A stretch of 64,000 nt of DNA. Origin: Cylindrodendrum hubeiense. Its lineage: Eukaryota; Ascomycota; Sordariomycetes; Hypocreales; Nectriaceae. Position numbers and translations under genes: made by a program. Numbering within the stretch: the stretch's first letter is position 1; the number at the start of each line of letters is the position of its first letter. The notes under the pieces are model-generated. The model searched no databases, was not told the DNA's origin, and saw only the letters and a list, made by a program, of their open reading frames with translations. The stretch is taken from NCBI GenBank assembly GCA_014621425.1, contig JAANBB010000001.1, positions 434,001 through 498,000 on the forward strand, read 5' to 3'. Positions 1 through 11,043 of the stretch are shown here, in pieces.

Positions 1-196
1 AGACAGGACCGTACTTGGCCGCCCATTTCTGCGTGACACGGGCGTGATCTGTGCCCAACTGCCAAAGGTTTCCAAAGATGGGAACGCCGGGGATCTCGGG
101 AAGACCCTTGATCTTGGGGGTGTCGGTCGCGTTTAGAAACTTGATCAAAAGATAGATGACGACAACGCCGATGGCGTACAGTATTTGATTAGACAT
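1..196 (-). CDS. Cytochrome P450, N-terminal part, probably CYP504 phenylacetate/3-hydroxyphenylacetate hydroxylase (cut by window edge)
   Basis: The minus strand reads from an ATG at 196 to the window edge, 65 codons without a stop. Residues 2-20 are a hydrophobic membrane anchor (SNQILYAIGVVVIYLLIKF). A proline/glycine hinge follows (PEIPGVPIFGN), then a KWAAKYGP block, the usual order of a microsomal fungal P450. The haem-binding Cys region lies outside the window. The family call rests on this start and on the neighbour: homogentisate dioxygenase is read divergently 482 bp away, and in Aspergillus the CYP504 enzymes PhacA/PhacB make homogentisate or its precursor from phenylacetate. P450 identity is fairly safe; the CYP504 assignment is inference. 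Confidence 0.75.
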   Translation of the reverse strand, partial: MSNQILYAIGVVVIYLLIKFLNATDTPKIKGLPEIPGVPIFGNLWQLGTDHARVTQKWAAKYGPV

Positions 197-678
197 GTTG
201 AAGTTGTTGGCGAGTGATGACAGAAGCAGCTCACAGTACCGTCCTCATGATCTTACTTATGCTGCTGCGAGGGATGTCACATCGGCAACCCGCATCATGA
301 AACGTCACAGGTTGAGATCCCCGCGTTTTCGGAATCGGCCACGACCAGTTACATGCAGCGGATAAATAATCGCATAGACTTTGAGCAGGTTGTCTTGAAG
401 TAACGTGTTCCCGAATCCGACTCCGCGGGTTGATTCCGATTCCGTGCCGATTCCAGACCCGCCAGGCTAGACACGGCTTAGCGTCCCGTCGGTTACTCAG
501 TCTTGAGGATCCTCCGAGATGTAAATCATCGGGCTTTGTATAAAGAATGAGGTGCTGCAATACACGGAAATTCCGATATTGCGGGTGCTATCTTACGGAT
601 TGGTTGTCTAGTGGAACAACTCGGAGCCCTTAATCCATTTTGCTCATAGATTCTCTCACTACTCTCCACCTATTAGCC
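197..678. other. Intergenic, divergent promoter region
   Basis: This lies between the divergently read P450 and homogentisate dioxygenase genes and probably holds both promoters, which would suit co-induction. A 109-codon open frame on the minus strand has no recognisable content. I see no other feature. Confidence 0.5.
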
Positions 679-2087
679 ATGCCTCCATCGGTGTTCCCAA
701 CTGCTGAAAAGTACCAATACCAGAACGGTTTTGGTTGCTATCATGAGTATGTATAAGGTGAAATACTGAACCTTCTATACTATATACTAATTATCATAGG
801 ACTGAAGCTATTCCAGGATCGCTCCCCGTAGGCGCCAACTCCCCGCAGAAGCCCCCCTACGGCCTCTACGCGGAAAAGTTCTCGGGCACTGCCTTTACTG
901 CTCCGAGACACAGCAATCTCCAGTCATGGCTATACCGTATCTTGCCGGCCGCAGCACATCGCCCGTTTGAGCTCTCCAAGACACAGCCCTCGGGTCATTC
1001 GCTACAAGGCAGCGTCCCACAGTTCACGCAGGTCCCGAACCAGTTGCGATGGGATCCTTTCGATATCGCCGACGACGCCGATTTCGTAACTGGGTTGCGA
1101 CTCGTCGCGGGCGCAGGCGACCCGGCCATCAAGTCCGGCTTGGCGATTCATGTCTACGGCGCGGGCCGCAACATGGACGCTCATCAGGCCTTTTACTCGG
1201 CCGACGGTGATTTTCTCATCGTCGCACAGCACGGCTCTCTGGATATCCAGACTGAGTTTGGCAGGCTGCTTGTGCGCCCCGGCGAGATTGCCGTGATACC
1301 CCGCGGAATCCGTTACAGGGTTGATTTGCTGCAGGGCCCCATCCGAGGCTACATACTCGAGCTCTTTGAGGGACACTTTCAACTTCCCGAGCTGGGACCC
1401 ATCGGATCAAACTGTCTGGCAAACGCCCGAGATTTTCAAGCACCGGTGGCTGCGTACGAAGATGACGAGACCGAGTGGCGTATCACGGCCAAGTTTGGCA
1501 ACCGGCTGTTTGACGCTATCCAGGATCACAACCCATTCGACGTCGTCGCTTGGCACGGCAACTATTATCCTTACAAGTACGACCTCGGCAGATTTAATAC
1601 CGTGGGAAGCATCAGCTACGATCACCCAGACCCAAGCATCTTCACTGTTCTCACAGCTCCGAGCCCCATCGCGGGCACAGCAGTCGCCGACTTTGTCATC
1701 TTCCCGCCACGCTGGCTGGTCGCTGAAGACACGTTCCGACCGCCGTGGTATCACCGCAATACCATGTCTGAGTTTATGGGCCTGATCTCTGGGGACTACG
1801 ACGCCAAGGCGGCAGGCAAGGGTGGCTTCCAGCCTGGCGGCGCGTCTCTGCACAACGTCATGGGTGCTCATGGACCAGATTCGCAGACGTTTGAAAAGGC
1901 GAGTAATGCTGAGTTAGCGCCGCAGAAGGTTGGAAGTGGAAGCATGGCGTTCATGTTTGAGAGTTCTTTGATGTTGGGCGTTACTGAGTGGTCCTTGAAC
2001 AAATGCCAGAAAGTGCAGGAGTTGTATAACGAACATAGTTGGGGAAAGCTCAAGAGACAGTTCTCACCTCCGAGTTTGCCGCTATAA
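679..2087 (+). CDS. hmgA: Homogentisate 1,2-dioxygenase
   Basis: This enzyme opens the ring of homogentisate to maleylacetoacetate in tyrosine and phenylalanine/phenylacetate catabolism; it is a cytosolic Fe(II) enzyme. Two exons, 679-746 and 800-2087, join across a 53 bp intron to give 451 residues, normal for the family (about 445). The N terminus has the family signature NGFGCYHE, then [20 protein letters not shown] and [17 protein letters not shown]. The iron-site region is visible near the C terminus: [16 protein letters not shown] supplies a His and a Glu ligand and NVMGAHGPD a second His. The intron splits the Glu codon of YHE; the single long open frame that starts inside exon 2 misses the true start. 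The divergent P450 supports a small aromatic catabolic cluster. Confidence 0.96.
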
Positions 2088-2484
2088 CTAGCGAGGATAA
2101 TCAAGACACTAGGGTGTACCATAGTATGTTAACTGTGCTAAAAAAAAATACAATGCGAGCACAACCTAGATCGATTCATAAGTCATCTCTTGACCCCAAA
2201 CAAGCTGAAAATTATTCGCGGTGGAGACAGGTGCCTATGTGGCGTCTAGAAAGGTCGCCATGAAGCTCCTTCTGGATACTGAAGAGGTTTAAAGATTGGG
2301 CTGATTTCAGGATGATTCATAATATCCAATGGTGCCACAAGAGATTTCCACTAGACCTATATAATATTTCGAGGGGTGGGGATATATGAATAAATTACAT
2401 AGAAGAGTGCAAAGGCTTTAATCTTGGAGGATGACCGAGGATATTAAACAAGGAATGGATATGGATTAATAAATAGATACCTCC
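2088..2484. other. Intergenic, tail-to-tail 3' ends
   Basis: AT-rich 3' flanks of two convergent genes. No gene, repeat or RNA is recognisable. Confidence 0.5.
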
Positions 2485-5400
2485 TTAGTCCACTGTGGCT
2501 CCTTCGTCGCCTCCTCTGCGCCTCCGATTACGAGCTGGCGGGACTCCTCCAAACACAGGGTGAAAATAGGGTATCGGAATAAATGTATGCTGTAAGACTG
2601 GAGAAGGGGATGCCTTTTCACGCGGATTTCGCCCATTTTTACCGCGGCCTCCAGCCTTTCCCTTGGGAATGTATGAGCCATCCCAATATCTGTGTCTAGA
2701 ATCTGCAGCTTTTTCTTGTTTTGAACGCTTGTCTGAGGTGGAGGGCTGGGGGTTGACACCGTCGAGATCGACCCCTTCGGCTTTGTGGTTGACTGGACCT
2801 AGTAATTCTTTCCCTGACTTAGTGTCGGAAGAGTTATTTGGGTGGCTTTCGATAGCCTCGTTGCAGATATTTTGTTGAATAATTGTCGTTGGTGCCTGGT
2901 CTTTGGCGTCTAACCCTTTTTCTCCCCCTATGCCTGGAACATTATCTGGCTCTTGAACTGGAGACCTTTTCTCAATAACTGTGTGGCTCGTAAACTCAGA
3001 GTTGACTAAAGTTGGGGTTTCTTCAGCATCTTCGTCTTTGGCGTTCTCTCTAAAGACACCCTGCTCCTTGATTACTGGCTCCTTTGGCTGTACATCCTCT
3101 GCAGAGTTGTACGTTGAAGTAGCCTCCTCTGTCGCCGTCGTCCACGACTCGGCCACCACAGATCCATTGCCTGGAGAAATGACTTCATCATTTGACATCC
3201 CTGAGTCAGTAGTCCGTGTGGAAGCCGTATCTTGGTCGTTGTGATCCGGTGTCGAAACGACTACCTGGGATTGAGAAGGCAGCTTGTGCTTTTGGGTCGA
3301 CTCATCGCTTTGCCTCGGCTGCTCGTTCTGTTGTTGAGTAACAGTTTCTTTGTCGTCCGAGATAGAGCCCTCAGAAACTGATCGAGAAGTGTCGCTTCTA
3401 TGAGCTGCCGGCGGATAGTGCATAAATACCGGAGGCGACTGGAAATGTAACCCCCCAAACATGACCGCCGTCGCCAAGGCAGAGATGGAGTCAATAATGG
3501 GATCAAGTAGCTCTTCTCGTAACATTCGAACACTCCTGCGTAGTTCTCTCTCCTTCTCTTTTCTCGGCCTCCCGCTGCGGCTATATACCGACGTGTAGGA
3601 GTCATAGCTGGCGACGCTGGAGCCCCTAGGGGAGTACGGCCTAGAATACTCGTACTCCTTCCTGTGGTTTGAAACGTCGTCTTCGTCGCCACCCTCTTCA
3701 TCCTCTTCGGATTCGTCGATGATAACCGAATTCATTCCCGGTGGCTCTGGCGCCGGGGGCGGAGGCGACGTTGTTGAACCCGAAGGTGCCGGCGAGGAGG
3801 GCCGATGATAGCTTCCACGACGAGCACGGCCTGGGCGGAAAGGGGGCGGCATTGGTGGCGGGCCTTCAGTTGCTCCCGCATGTCTGGCTTGTATGGCATC
3901 GAGCTCATTCCTCAACCGATCTGCCTCATCGAGCGCTTCCATAGCCTGTCGAGACTGCTCTTCCATTAGAGACCGGAACTTTTCGGCTTGTTCATCTCTC
4001 GCTGCTTGCTCTGCTTGAAGGGTTTTAACCACCTGCAGAGTAGATTCGATGTCCTTTTTGATCAGTTCCTCGAAGGATTTTAGTTTGTCCAACTCTGCCC
4101 TTGCCCACTTTTCCGTCTTTTCCTGTCTCTTTTTCTGCATTTCAGACGCTTTGCTGATGGACTGTTCAAACTCCCGTTGGATCAACTCCTCAAACTTCTG
4201 TCGATTCTCTCTCTCTGTCTTTGCGAATCTTTCCGTCATCTGCAATTGCTCCAGCTGAGCTTGAGTTGCCTGCTTCATAGACTCGTCAATGTCCCGCCTC
4301 AGGGTGTAAAATTCCTTTTGTCGTTTTTCCTCAATTGCAGCCTTTTCCGCCCTTTCTCTTTCTCTTTCTCGTTCTTCTGCAATCGTCGCTCCTGGTGCCG
4401 GTGCCGGTGCCGGCTCCGGAGGGGGTGGCATTGGCATATGTTGTTGATGAAGGTAGGGATTAGGCCCCCCTGGGGGATATTGAGAAACCATGGTCGCGCC
4501 ATATGGCATACTTGCCGACTCGCCATAAACCTGGAATGGTGGGACAGCCGACCCGCCATAAATCATGTCCGGAGGCGGGGGAGGTGGCATGCTGGAGGGT
4601 GGACGTTGAGGATATCTCCTACTGCCTGGCATAACGGGGATGACATACGGATTGGCTGAGGCCGGAGGGTACTGATGCTCAGGTATGGGCTGCGGATAGT
4701 CGTGAGCCACACTATCCCTGTGATGAATGGAATGTCCGGGACGGGGTCTGCTAAACGGAATCACAACGTTCCTATGGCGTGTCGCACTGCGGTGCGAGTC
4801 ACGACGGTGGAGCCGGACTGGTTCGTCGTCGTCGTCAAAAAAGTCAGGACGGAAGCCAGGAGCCCGCGAGAAGCGACGGTTCCTCGGTGGTGGTCCTGGT
4901 GGGGGGGACGCACGCGGATGTTCGCGTATCACACTCGGCGGATTAGGGTAACGTGAGCTCCTCGACGGTCTGCGCGCAGATCCAGGTCTGGTCGACGCCC
5001 TGCGAGCGTTGGTTCCAACCTCTTCACGGAGAATTCGCTCCGGGGGTGGCCTTTCTCGAAATCGCACCTCGGGCGATCCTTCTCGAAGTTGTACTAGAGG
5101 CGGCCTTTCTCGGCGTGGTCCCGAAGGCGGGCTCGGTCTACGCGCGTAGGGTCTTATGCGAGGAGAGTCGTCAGGACGTTGGCAACCCTTCGAGGCGTGA
5201 CATGGAGTGAGACTCACCGGGATTGTCGCCTGTGTACGTATGCTGCGGAGGCAGAATCCGAGGGTTGGATGTCTTCGTACTCATCCACATCGTCCTCTTC
5301 ATAGTCCGTCTCATCCTCGCTATGGAAGTTGTCACCTCTCTCCCTATACTCGACCTCTACGTCCTCCCATTCTGTATCCCGCTCCCGCTCCCGCTCTCGA

Positions 5401-5633
5401 TCCCGCTCTCCCCGATCTCGACTCCAGTGCTCATAGACCACCTCTCGAACTCGATCGCCACTCTGAGGCCCCTCTATTCTCGTGAGGGCCGAATCGGCAG
5501 ACCTCGCACGCCCATGTCTACGCTCAACCCTGTGAGTTGCTGGGGGCGGTCTTCTGAAGGGTTGCGCGGCGTTCATCACTCGCGCGGTGGCGTGGCCGCG
5601 AAACGGCGGGTAGCCTGGTTCTGGCTCCATCAT
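2485..5633 (-). CDS. Large proline-rich, coiled-coil protein of unknown function
   Basis: Two exons (5218-5633 and 2485-5137) join across an 80 bp intron with a GTGAGT donor and CGCGTAG acceptor, giving about 1022 residues. The start is one of two adjacent ATGs at 5633/5630. Residues 1-139 carry Arg/Glu dipeptide runs and an acidic stretch (DETDYEEDDVDEYED). Next comes a basic, Pro-rich region with several PPPGPPP and PPPPPP runs. A long charged coiled coil covers roughly residues 390-560. An acidic block (ESEEDEEGGDEDD) follows, then one short ordered-looking segment near residue 690 (DPIIDSISALATAVMFGG), and a low-complexity polar tail. No catalytic motif is visible, and there is no signal peptide or membrane segment. 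A scaffold or nuclear role is possible but not shown. Confidence 0.75.
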
Positions 5634-5693
5634 CGATTTTGGGGTTGCGCAACGACGTGTAACTTAGGTCTGGATTCATCGTCAATTTTGGGG
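5596..5693 (-). repeat. Diverged 49-bp tandem duplication across the start codon
   Basis: On the minus strand the segments 5693-5645 and 5644-5596 align end to end without gaps: both begin CCCCAAAAT, and the ATG at 5679 in the first copy matches the ATG at 5630 in the second. Translated from these ATGs the copies read MNPDLSYTSLRN and MEPEPGYPPFRG. The 49-bp offset is not a multiple of three, so only the downstream copy is in frame with the coiled-coil protein. Confidence 0.8.
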
Positions 5694-6119
5694 TTGGGAG
5701 ACGGCTGAGGGAAAATGTAATAAGCCGCATACAAGGGTGTTCTGCGTCGGAGGCTGACAGAACTCCCTGTCCTTTGCGGAGTACTCCGTACAACCTCGCC
5801 GCATAGAGCGCCTGCGGGAAGCCTTGGCTGCTGACGGGCTGGCAAACAGGAAATTGAACGAGCTGAAGACATGCCGGTCTAGTCCTAGTTGCGCTCGGCT
5901 ATCTTTCAACAGCTTCTGGTTGGTTTGCTGCGGGCCATAAAACACCCCTGGTCTCAGCCCGATCACAGCCCCATTTGCAACAAACGAGGCAGTGTGGGAG
6001 AACCCTGTCGGGTTGGCAACTGCAGATTGGTTTAAGAACGGCCGTCATTAAATAAATAGGTAGTCTCCCGGGCCCTCCGCTCCATCCGGAGTGGGGGCCA
6101 AACACCATCACTCAACACC
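5694..6119. other. Intergenic, divergent promoter region
   Basis: Lies between the coiled-coil gene and the first SesA-like gene, read in opposite directions. Short open frames overlap here on the minus strand, but none has family content. No clear regulatory motif is seen. Confidence 0.45.
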
Positions 6120-6755
6120 ATGTCCGGCGCAGAGATTATAGGCCTCATCTCTGGCATCATCTCCCTGATCGATGCATCAATCTCGGTGTACAACGCCGCC
6201 GCAGATGCGTCTGGGCTGCCATCATCTTTCCGTGATGTGGCCTCACGACTCCCGCTGATCAAAGACTCGCTCTCCACGGCGCTGAAGGCCCTGGAGGATG
6301 ATCCTCAAACGCCCGAGGCCGCCGGCGCCCTCACGTCGATGCTTACAGCTTGCAGCGACAAAGCTGTCGCCCTCGAGGCTATTTTCCGGGCCGTCATCCC
6401 AGGAGAAGGTGCTTCAAGGCTTGAGAGATATGGCAAGGCTATGAAAACGCTGCCCAAGGGCGGAAAGGTAGAGACCTTGATGGCGGGGATCCTGGCAGAT
6501 CTACAGGTGTTGGTCTTCCACCAAACATTCAATGTTGCGACGAGGGCGCAGATTGAACGGCTGATTGCGGGGGCGTCGAAAGGGCACGAAAAGGAGATCG
6601 CAAAGCAAGCTTCTCCATCTATGACCTTTCACAATACAGGGACGGGATCTCAGATCGTTCACTCTGGAGATGGGACTCAGAATCTCAATATGGGCTCGGG
6701 TCAGCAGTTCACCGGCGATGGGTTTTCGGGTACATTCTACTTTGGCTCGAAATGA
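6120..6755 (+). CDS. SesA-like cell-death effector with C-terminal amyloid-type motif (effector 1)
   Basis: Intronless, 211 residues. Residues 1-130 match the all-helical SesA type of N-terminal domain seen on fungal NACHT and P-loop NTPases: a hydrophobic first helix (EIIGLISGIISLIDASISVY), then GLPSSFRDVASRLPLIKDSL and a second helical bundle. The C-terminal 40 residues differ sharply and are Gly/Gln/Asn rich: NTGTGSQIVHSGDG (172-185), then TQNLNMGSGQQFTGDG. The G-x-G-x-Q repeats resemble sigma/PP-type prion-forming motifs used in fungal amyloid signalling. The gene ends 85 bp from the 3' end of a convergent NLR whose N terminus carries the same motif. By analogy with HET-S/NWD2, the protein would be an executor templated by the receptor. 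Family and motif are visible; the cell-death role is inference. Confidence 0.85.
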   Translation: MSGAEIIGLISGIISLIDASISVYNAAADASGLPSSFRDVASRLPLIKDSLSTALKALEDDPQTPEAAGALTSMLTACSDKAVALEAIFRAVIPGEGASRLERYGKAMKTLPKGGKVETLMAGILADLQVLVFHQTFNVATRAQIERLIAGASKGHEKEIAKQASPSMTFHNTGTGSQIVHSGDGTQNLNMGSGQQFTGDGFSGTFYFGSK

Positions 6756-6840
6756 AGACTGTTCAATGATTGATATATATCTGTGCTTATTATTTTACTG
6801 AAGCATGAAACTGCGTAAAATCAAAAATCACTCAAGTCTT

Positions 6841-9800
6841 CTATACAGTTCCGCCCGCACTCCGCAGAAGTCCCTCGATGACATTTTGCCTTCCCGCGAA
6901 CACTATCGCTGTCCACCCGTTATTTGACCGCGCATTCACGTCGGCCCCCGCGCCCAACAGAACAGACACAAGGTTGACCTTTCCCGTTTGAGCGGCAAGG
7001 ATCAACGGCGTCCTGTCATACTCATCTTGGATATTGATATCTGCGCCACCCTCCACCAAGGCGGTAACAATGTCCTCGTTGTCGAGCAATACTGCACGGT
7101 GGAGAGCTGCATATCCTTCCTTGTCCTTTACATCCGGGTTTGTAGATTTAGTTAGTAGAAACCGTATCCCTTCGACGTACTTTTGACCAAGCGCCTGATG
7201 AAGCACCGTCAACCCATCTTTGTTCTGGACATCGCCTGACGCTCCGTTGTCTAACAGCACTTGTATCATGGCCGGGTCCTCACTCTGCATCGCGATGCTG
7301 AGGGCTGTCAGGCCATCTTTATCTTGGATTTCCGCCACACCTCCTCTAGATGTGAGGAGTCCAGCGAGATCCTTGTGCTTCTTCTTCACAGCCCGATGCA
7401 AGGCTGTGTCCCCCATCCCATCCTTCACCTTGGCGTCAACCTTCCGATCGAGAAAGTATCTGACAATCTCAAGGTGTCCAAGGAACGAAGCCAGGTGCAG
7501 GGCTGTCATTCCATCTGCATTAGCATCATCTGCCCTGGCGCCGTTCTCGCAGAGCAGCCATACGACTGAGAGGTCCTTCCCTTGGACCGCTAGGTCGAGA
7601 CAGCTATTGCCCCTCTTGTCTCGGAGAGCGACTGGTACATTACTCATGACCAAGATCCATATAACGGAGCTGAGCTTGTTCTTCACTGCATAGTGGAGAG
7701 CTGTCTGACCTCGGTCATTCTGAGCATCTGGCTTTGCCCCGTGTTCTAGCAGCATCCAGACAATGGTCTTTTCGCTCGTCACGGCCCCCATCAGCGCTGT
7801 TGATCCATCCTTGGCTTTGTCGTCGGCGTCGGCTCCATGGTCGAGGAGCAGCTGAACTACCGCTTGGCGATTGTGATATATTGCCCACCTCAGTGGCGAG
7901 TACCCAGTTTGGTCATCCCTCGCATCGACCCTTGCACCCATGCTTAGCAATCGGCGTACCATCTTGACATCCCCGTTTTGGGCCGCCATTCTGAGCGGAA
8001 TCCACCCATCGACACTTGACGGACGATTGATGTCCACTCCTTTCTTGAGGAGGATATCGACGATGTCGTGTCGCTCTCGGTCCATCGCCTCTCTTAACGA
8101 GGTCCAGCCTTCATCCTCGGTGTCGATGTCTGCCTGGTTCTCGGCTAACAATTTAGCAATGGATGAGGGTCCAGAACGCATTGCCCATGTTAACTGTGTA
8201 TACCCCCTTCCCCCACGAATAAATACTCGCGCACCGGCCTTGACGAGTTGATGCACAACATCTGTGCAATCCTTTGTCGACGACATGAGTGCTAGATGCA
8301 GTGGAGTATCGCCCTTTCGGTCTTGAATATTTGTATCGGCAGACTTCTTTGCCAACAACTCGACCAAGTCACCTCGGCCCTCCTTTGCAGCCCAATGGAG
8401 GGCAGTCCGACCATCTGCACATACAGCATCCAGTTTTGCTCCATCTTCAATTAGACGCTCCGCCCAGTCTCGGCGATTGAAGTATATAGAAGCGTGCAAT
8501 CCAGTCATATCAGCCAAGGCAGGACTGGACTTACCAGCTATGATCTGAAACACAGTCCTTACTTTCTCATCGTCTTTCAGGAATGCCATGACTAAGTCCT
8601 CAGCTTCGACATCGACGTACTTCTCTTCCAAGCTGAAATGATTGAACCAGTATCTAGCGGCGTAGCTGAGGAGGGGACGCTCTGTTTCCAGCTCTGACTC
8701 GTCAAACAGCAAATACCTCAGACACAATTTCGCCACATCCATGTCAAACCCCTTTTGTACAATACTGTGACTCCACAAATAGTTCAAGACTGACTCGTGG
8801 ACCAGACTGAGCACCTTTGTCTTGGAGTCCATTGTTACCAGCCCAGCACAGACAGAGACTAAATCTGCCTCCGCTGGTAGAAAGTCCTTGTTGAGAGTAT
8901 TCGTACTGCGAGTGATGGCAAAGCTGTGGCAAATCTGCGTAGAATTGAGTGGCTCTCCAGCAAGCACGACCCAAGTAAGGACATGCTGAGCCAGACTAAA
9001 CTGATACTTTTTGGTTGCTGATTTTCTGTCTATTTTGATCTTCATAATTGAGGTCTCAAAGGCGCTGTGGACAGTGTCTGGTAGTGTTTCCAGTGCGGAT
9101 TTGATACCGCCTAGAGTTCCCTGCTCTCCGAGACTGTCCATGTGCAATTTGGCCAGGAGAAAACTTGCGGCAGTTAGTAATTTACACTAGAGTCATAGAG
9201 GAGATACGATACTCACATTCCCCCGGTAGCGTCAGCTACTTTATTGACCACTGTGGCTTCAAAATCCGGATCTGGTTCCTTTGCTATCTCTCGCTGGAGC
9301 ACTCTATCCTCCCGGATTCGACTTCTGATGTACTTTTCAACATCATCACGCTTTGGTTGAAGCTCGAACTTCTGTACTTCTTGGAGGCCCCAAGTGTCGA
9401 GAAATCCACCCCTAGAGGTGACGAGGACCTTGACATTGTCTGGCACTGAGCTCAAAGCGTCTTGGATCTTGTCTCTGGTGTTTTCTTTGACAGAATTCTG
9501 ACAATTATCCAGGCCTTCAACTACCAGGTAGACTTTCTGGAACGTGGCAATCTCGAGGTTAAACAAGTTGATGTAGTCATCTGGGGTGGGAAGAATCCTC
9601 AGATCGAGCCAGTGTTCATACTTGTCCTGTAGTTCTTTCGCTACCTCTTCGGATTTTCGGCATTGAAGTAGTTGTATTAACAAATTCATAAAAATGTTGG
9701 CATATGTTGGCCGCTGTTCTTGCCTGGATCCACTCGGCTGATCCTGTCCATCCTGGAAATAGACGTAGATACAAGCGGTATTTTCAACCCCTTCGGTGGC

Positions 9801-10487
9801 TTTCTGGAGCGAATCTATTATTAAGGACCTAAAATGCAGGTATTTAGTATTCCCAGTTCATTTCATGAAGTGAGGATTTTTTAGTGACGGTACTCACGAA
9901 AGCATTGATTTGCCGGATCCGACTATTCAGCGCTGAACGTTAGTCAAAGACATACCACCCAACATCGTTCAAATAATGCTTACGAATTCCATATATCCAG
10001 AAGAATTTAGATGGATTCTCGATGTTCACCCACTGTTTAAAACCGTCGCCCTCGAGTGCCCATGTGCCAGTTCCTGTCACCATTTGATCTGCGAGAATCT
10101 GATGGTGGGCTCGAAAATCGAGTTTTGACTCAGGTTTGAGCCATTCAATTATGGCAACACCTTGACGCAATTGTTAGCAACAGCGATGGCCCTGGGTTTC
10201 TTTATCGCAGACGCACGGGATGGTAGATCGGAAGTATCATCTCCTTGGTGAATCAACTCAGCCATTTGCGAAGAAGGTCCGTATACTACAAAGTAACGTT
10301 AGCAGCGTATCTCAAAAATATAGTGAGTTTTTTTCTCACTGTTGTAGACTTTCTGCGTCCGAATTAAGTTCTGGACGCCATTATCGCCTTTAAGGACACC
10401 CAGATCTCCATCGCCTTGATGCAATGGCTGCGTGCCGCTGCCTTTGTTTTCGGCTGTAACTTGCCTAGGAGGCTCTGGTGACGGCAT
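6841..10487 (-). CDS. NLR receptor: N-terminal amyloid-type motif, NACHT, about 17 ankyrin repeats
   Basis: Six predicted exons (10340-10487, 10217-10285, 9984-10160, 9898-9922, 9217-9828, 6841-9163) give 1117 residues. The first in-frame ATG after an upstream TAA is at 10487; longer open frames here start without ATG. Residues 14-27 read NKGSGTQPLHQGDG, the motif shared with both flanking small genes, followed by GVLKGDNGVQNL. A linker (VAIIEWLKP, then DQMVTGTGTWALEGDGFKQW) leads to the NACHT domain: Walker A ILGSGKSML at about 132-140, Walker B-like VYLVVEGLDNC, and VKVLVTSR. Walker A sits on a 25-nt micro-exon. A winged-helix-like region follows, then about 17 ankyrin repeats (DGRTALHWAA, KGDTPLHLAL and so on) to the end. 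The ankyrins would sense a ligand; NACHT oligomerisation would expose a motif seed to the effectors. Confidence 0.88.
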
Positions 10488-11043
10488 GTTGACGTGCCCA
10501 AAAACGTTGACGATGGCTCTATTCCTGTCCCACAGTTTCACTGACTCTTGGAAGTGGATGGGAATTTACAGATGAAAAACGGCTGCCTGAGACAAATAGC
10601 GCAGCGTCGCATTTAGAGGCTATGGTTGTGGCTTGGCCAAAATGCACAGCAGGCAAGATGGGGGCTAGTAAATAGTTCAGCGGTAATAATAGGCTGTGAT
10701 TCGTGGCCTGCTTATCCCACATGATCCAGCCAGCTTATGCACGTCCAGCCTCCACTATGCATTTGACGAGGCATTCTCGGCCTCAGAGCCAGGGTTGTGC
10801 TTGATGGTGTGGACATGGGTGTGTTTTCCTAAGAAAGCGGATCAACCCGCCAGCCCATCGAGATTTCCCTCTGTTCTTGGTGTCAGCCGCGAATCTGTCA
10901 CTTCAATCAACGTCTCAGAGATCACATTTAAAATTGCCCTCCTGTGAGATCCGGACGCATCCGCATTTCTCGTTCAAATACAATACCCTAGCTCCACTGA
11001 ATATCTTAGTCGTCAATCCCGGGCCCTTGTCCACCTTTCGAGA
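10488..11043. other. Intergenic, divergent promoter of NLR and effector 2
   Basis: 556 bp shared by the head-to-head NLR and second SesA-like gene, so co-expression is possible. A 67-codon frame on the minus strand looks spurious. No distinct motif seen. Confidence 0.5.

Noticed and set aside
10299..10541. Longer NLR N terminus beginning at 10541
   Set aside because: That start is GTG, and a TAA lies a few codons upstream; the first ATG is at 10487.
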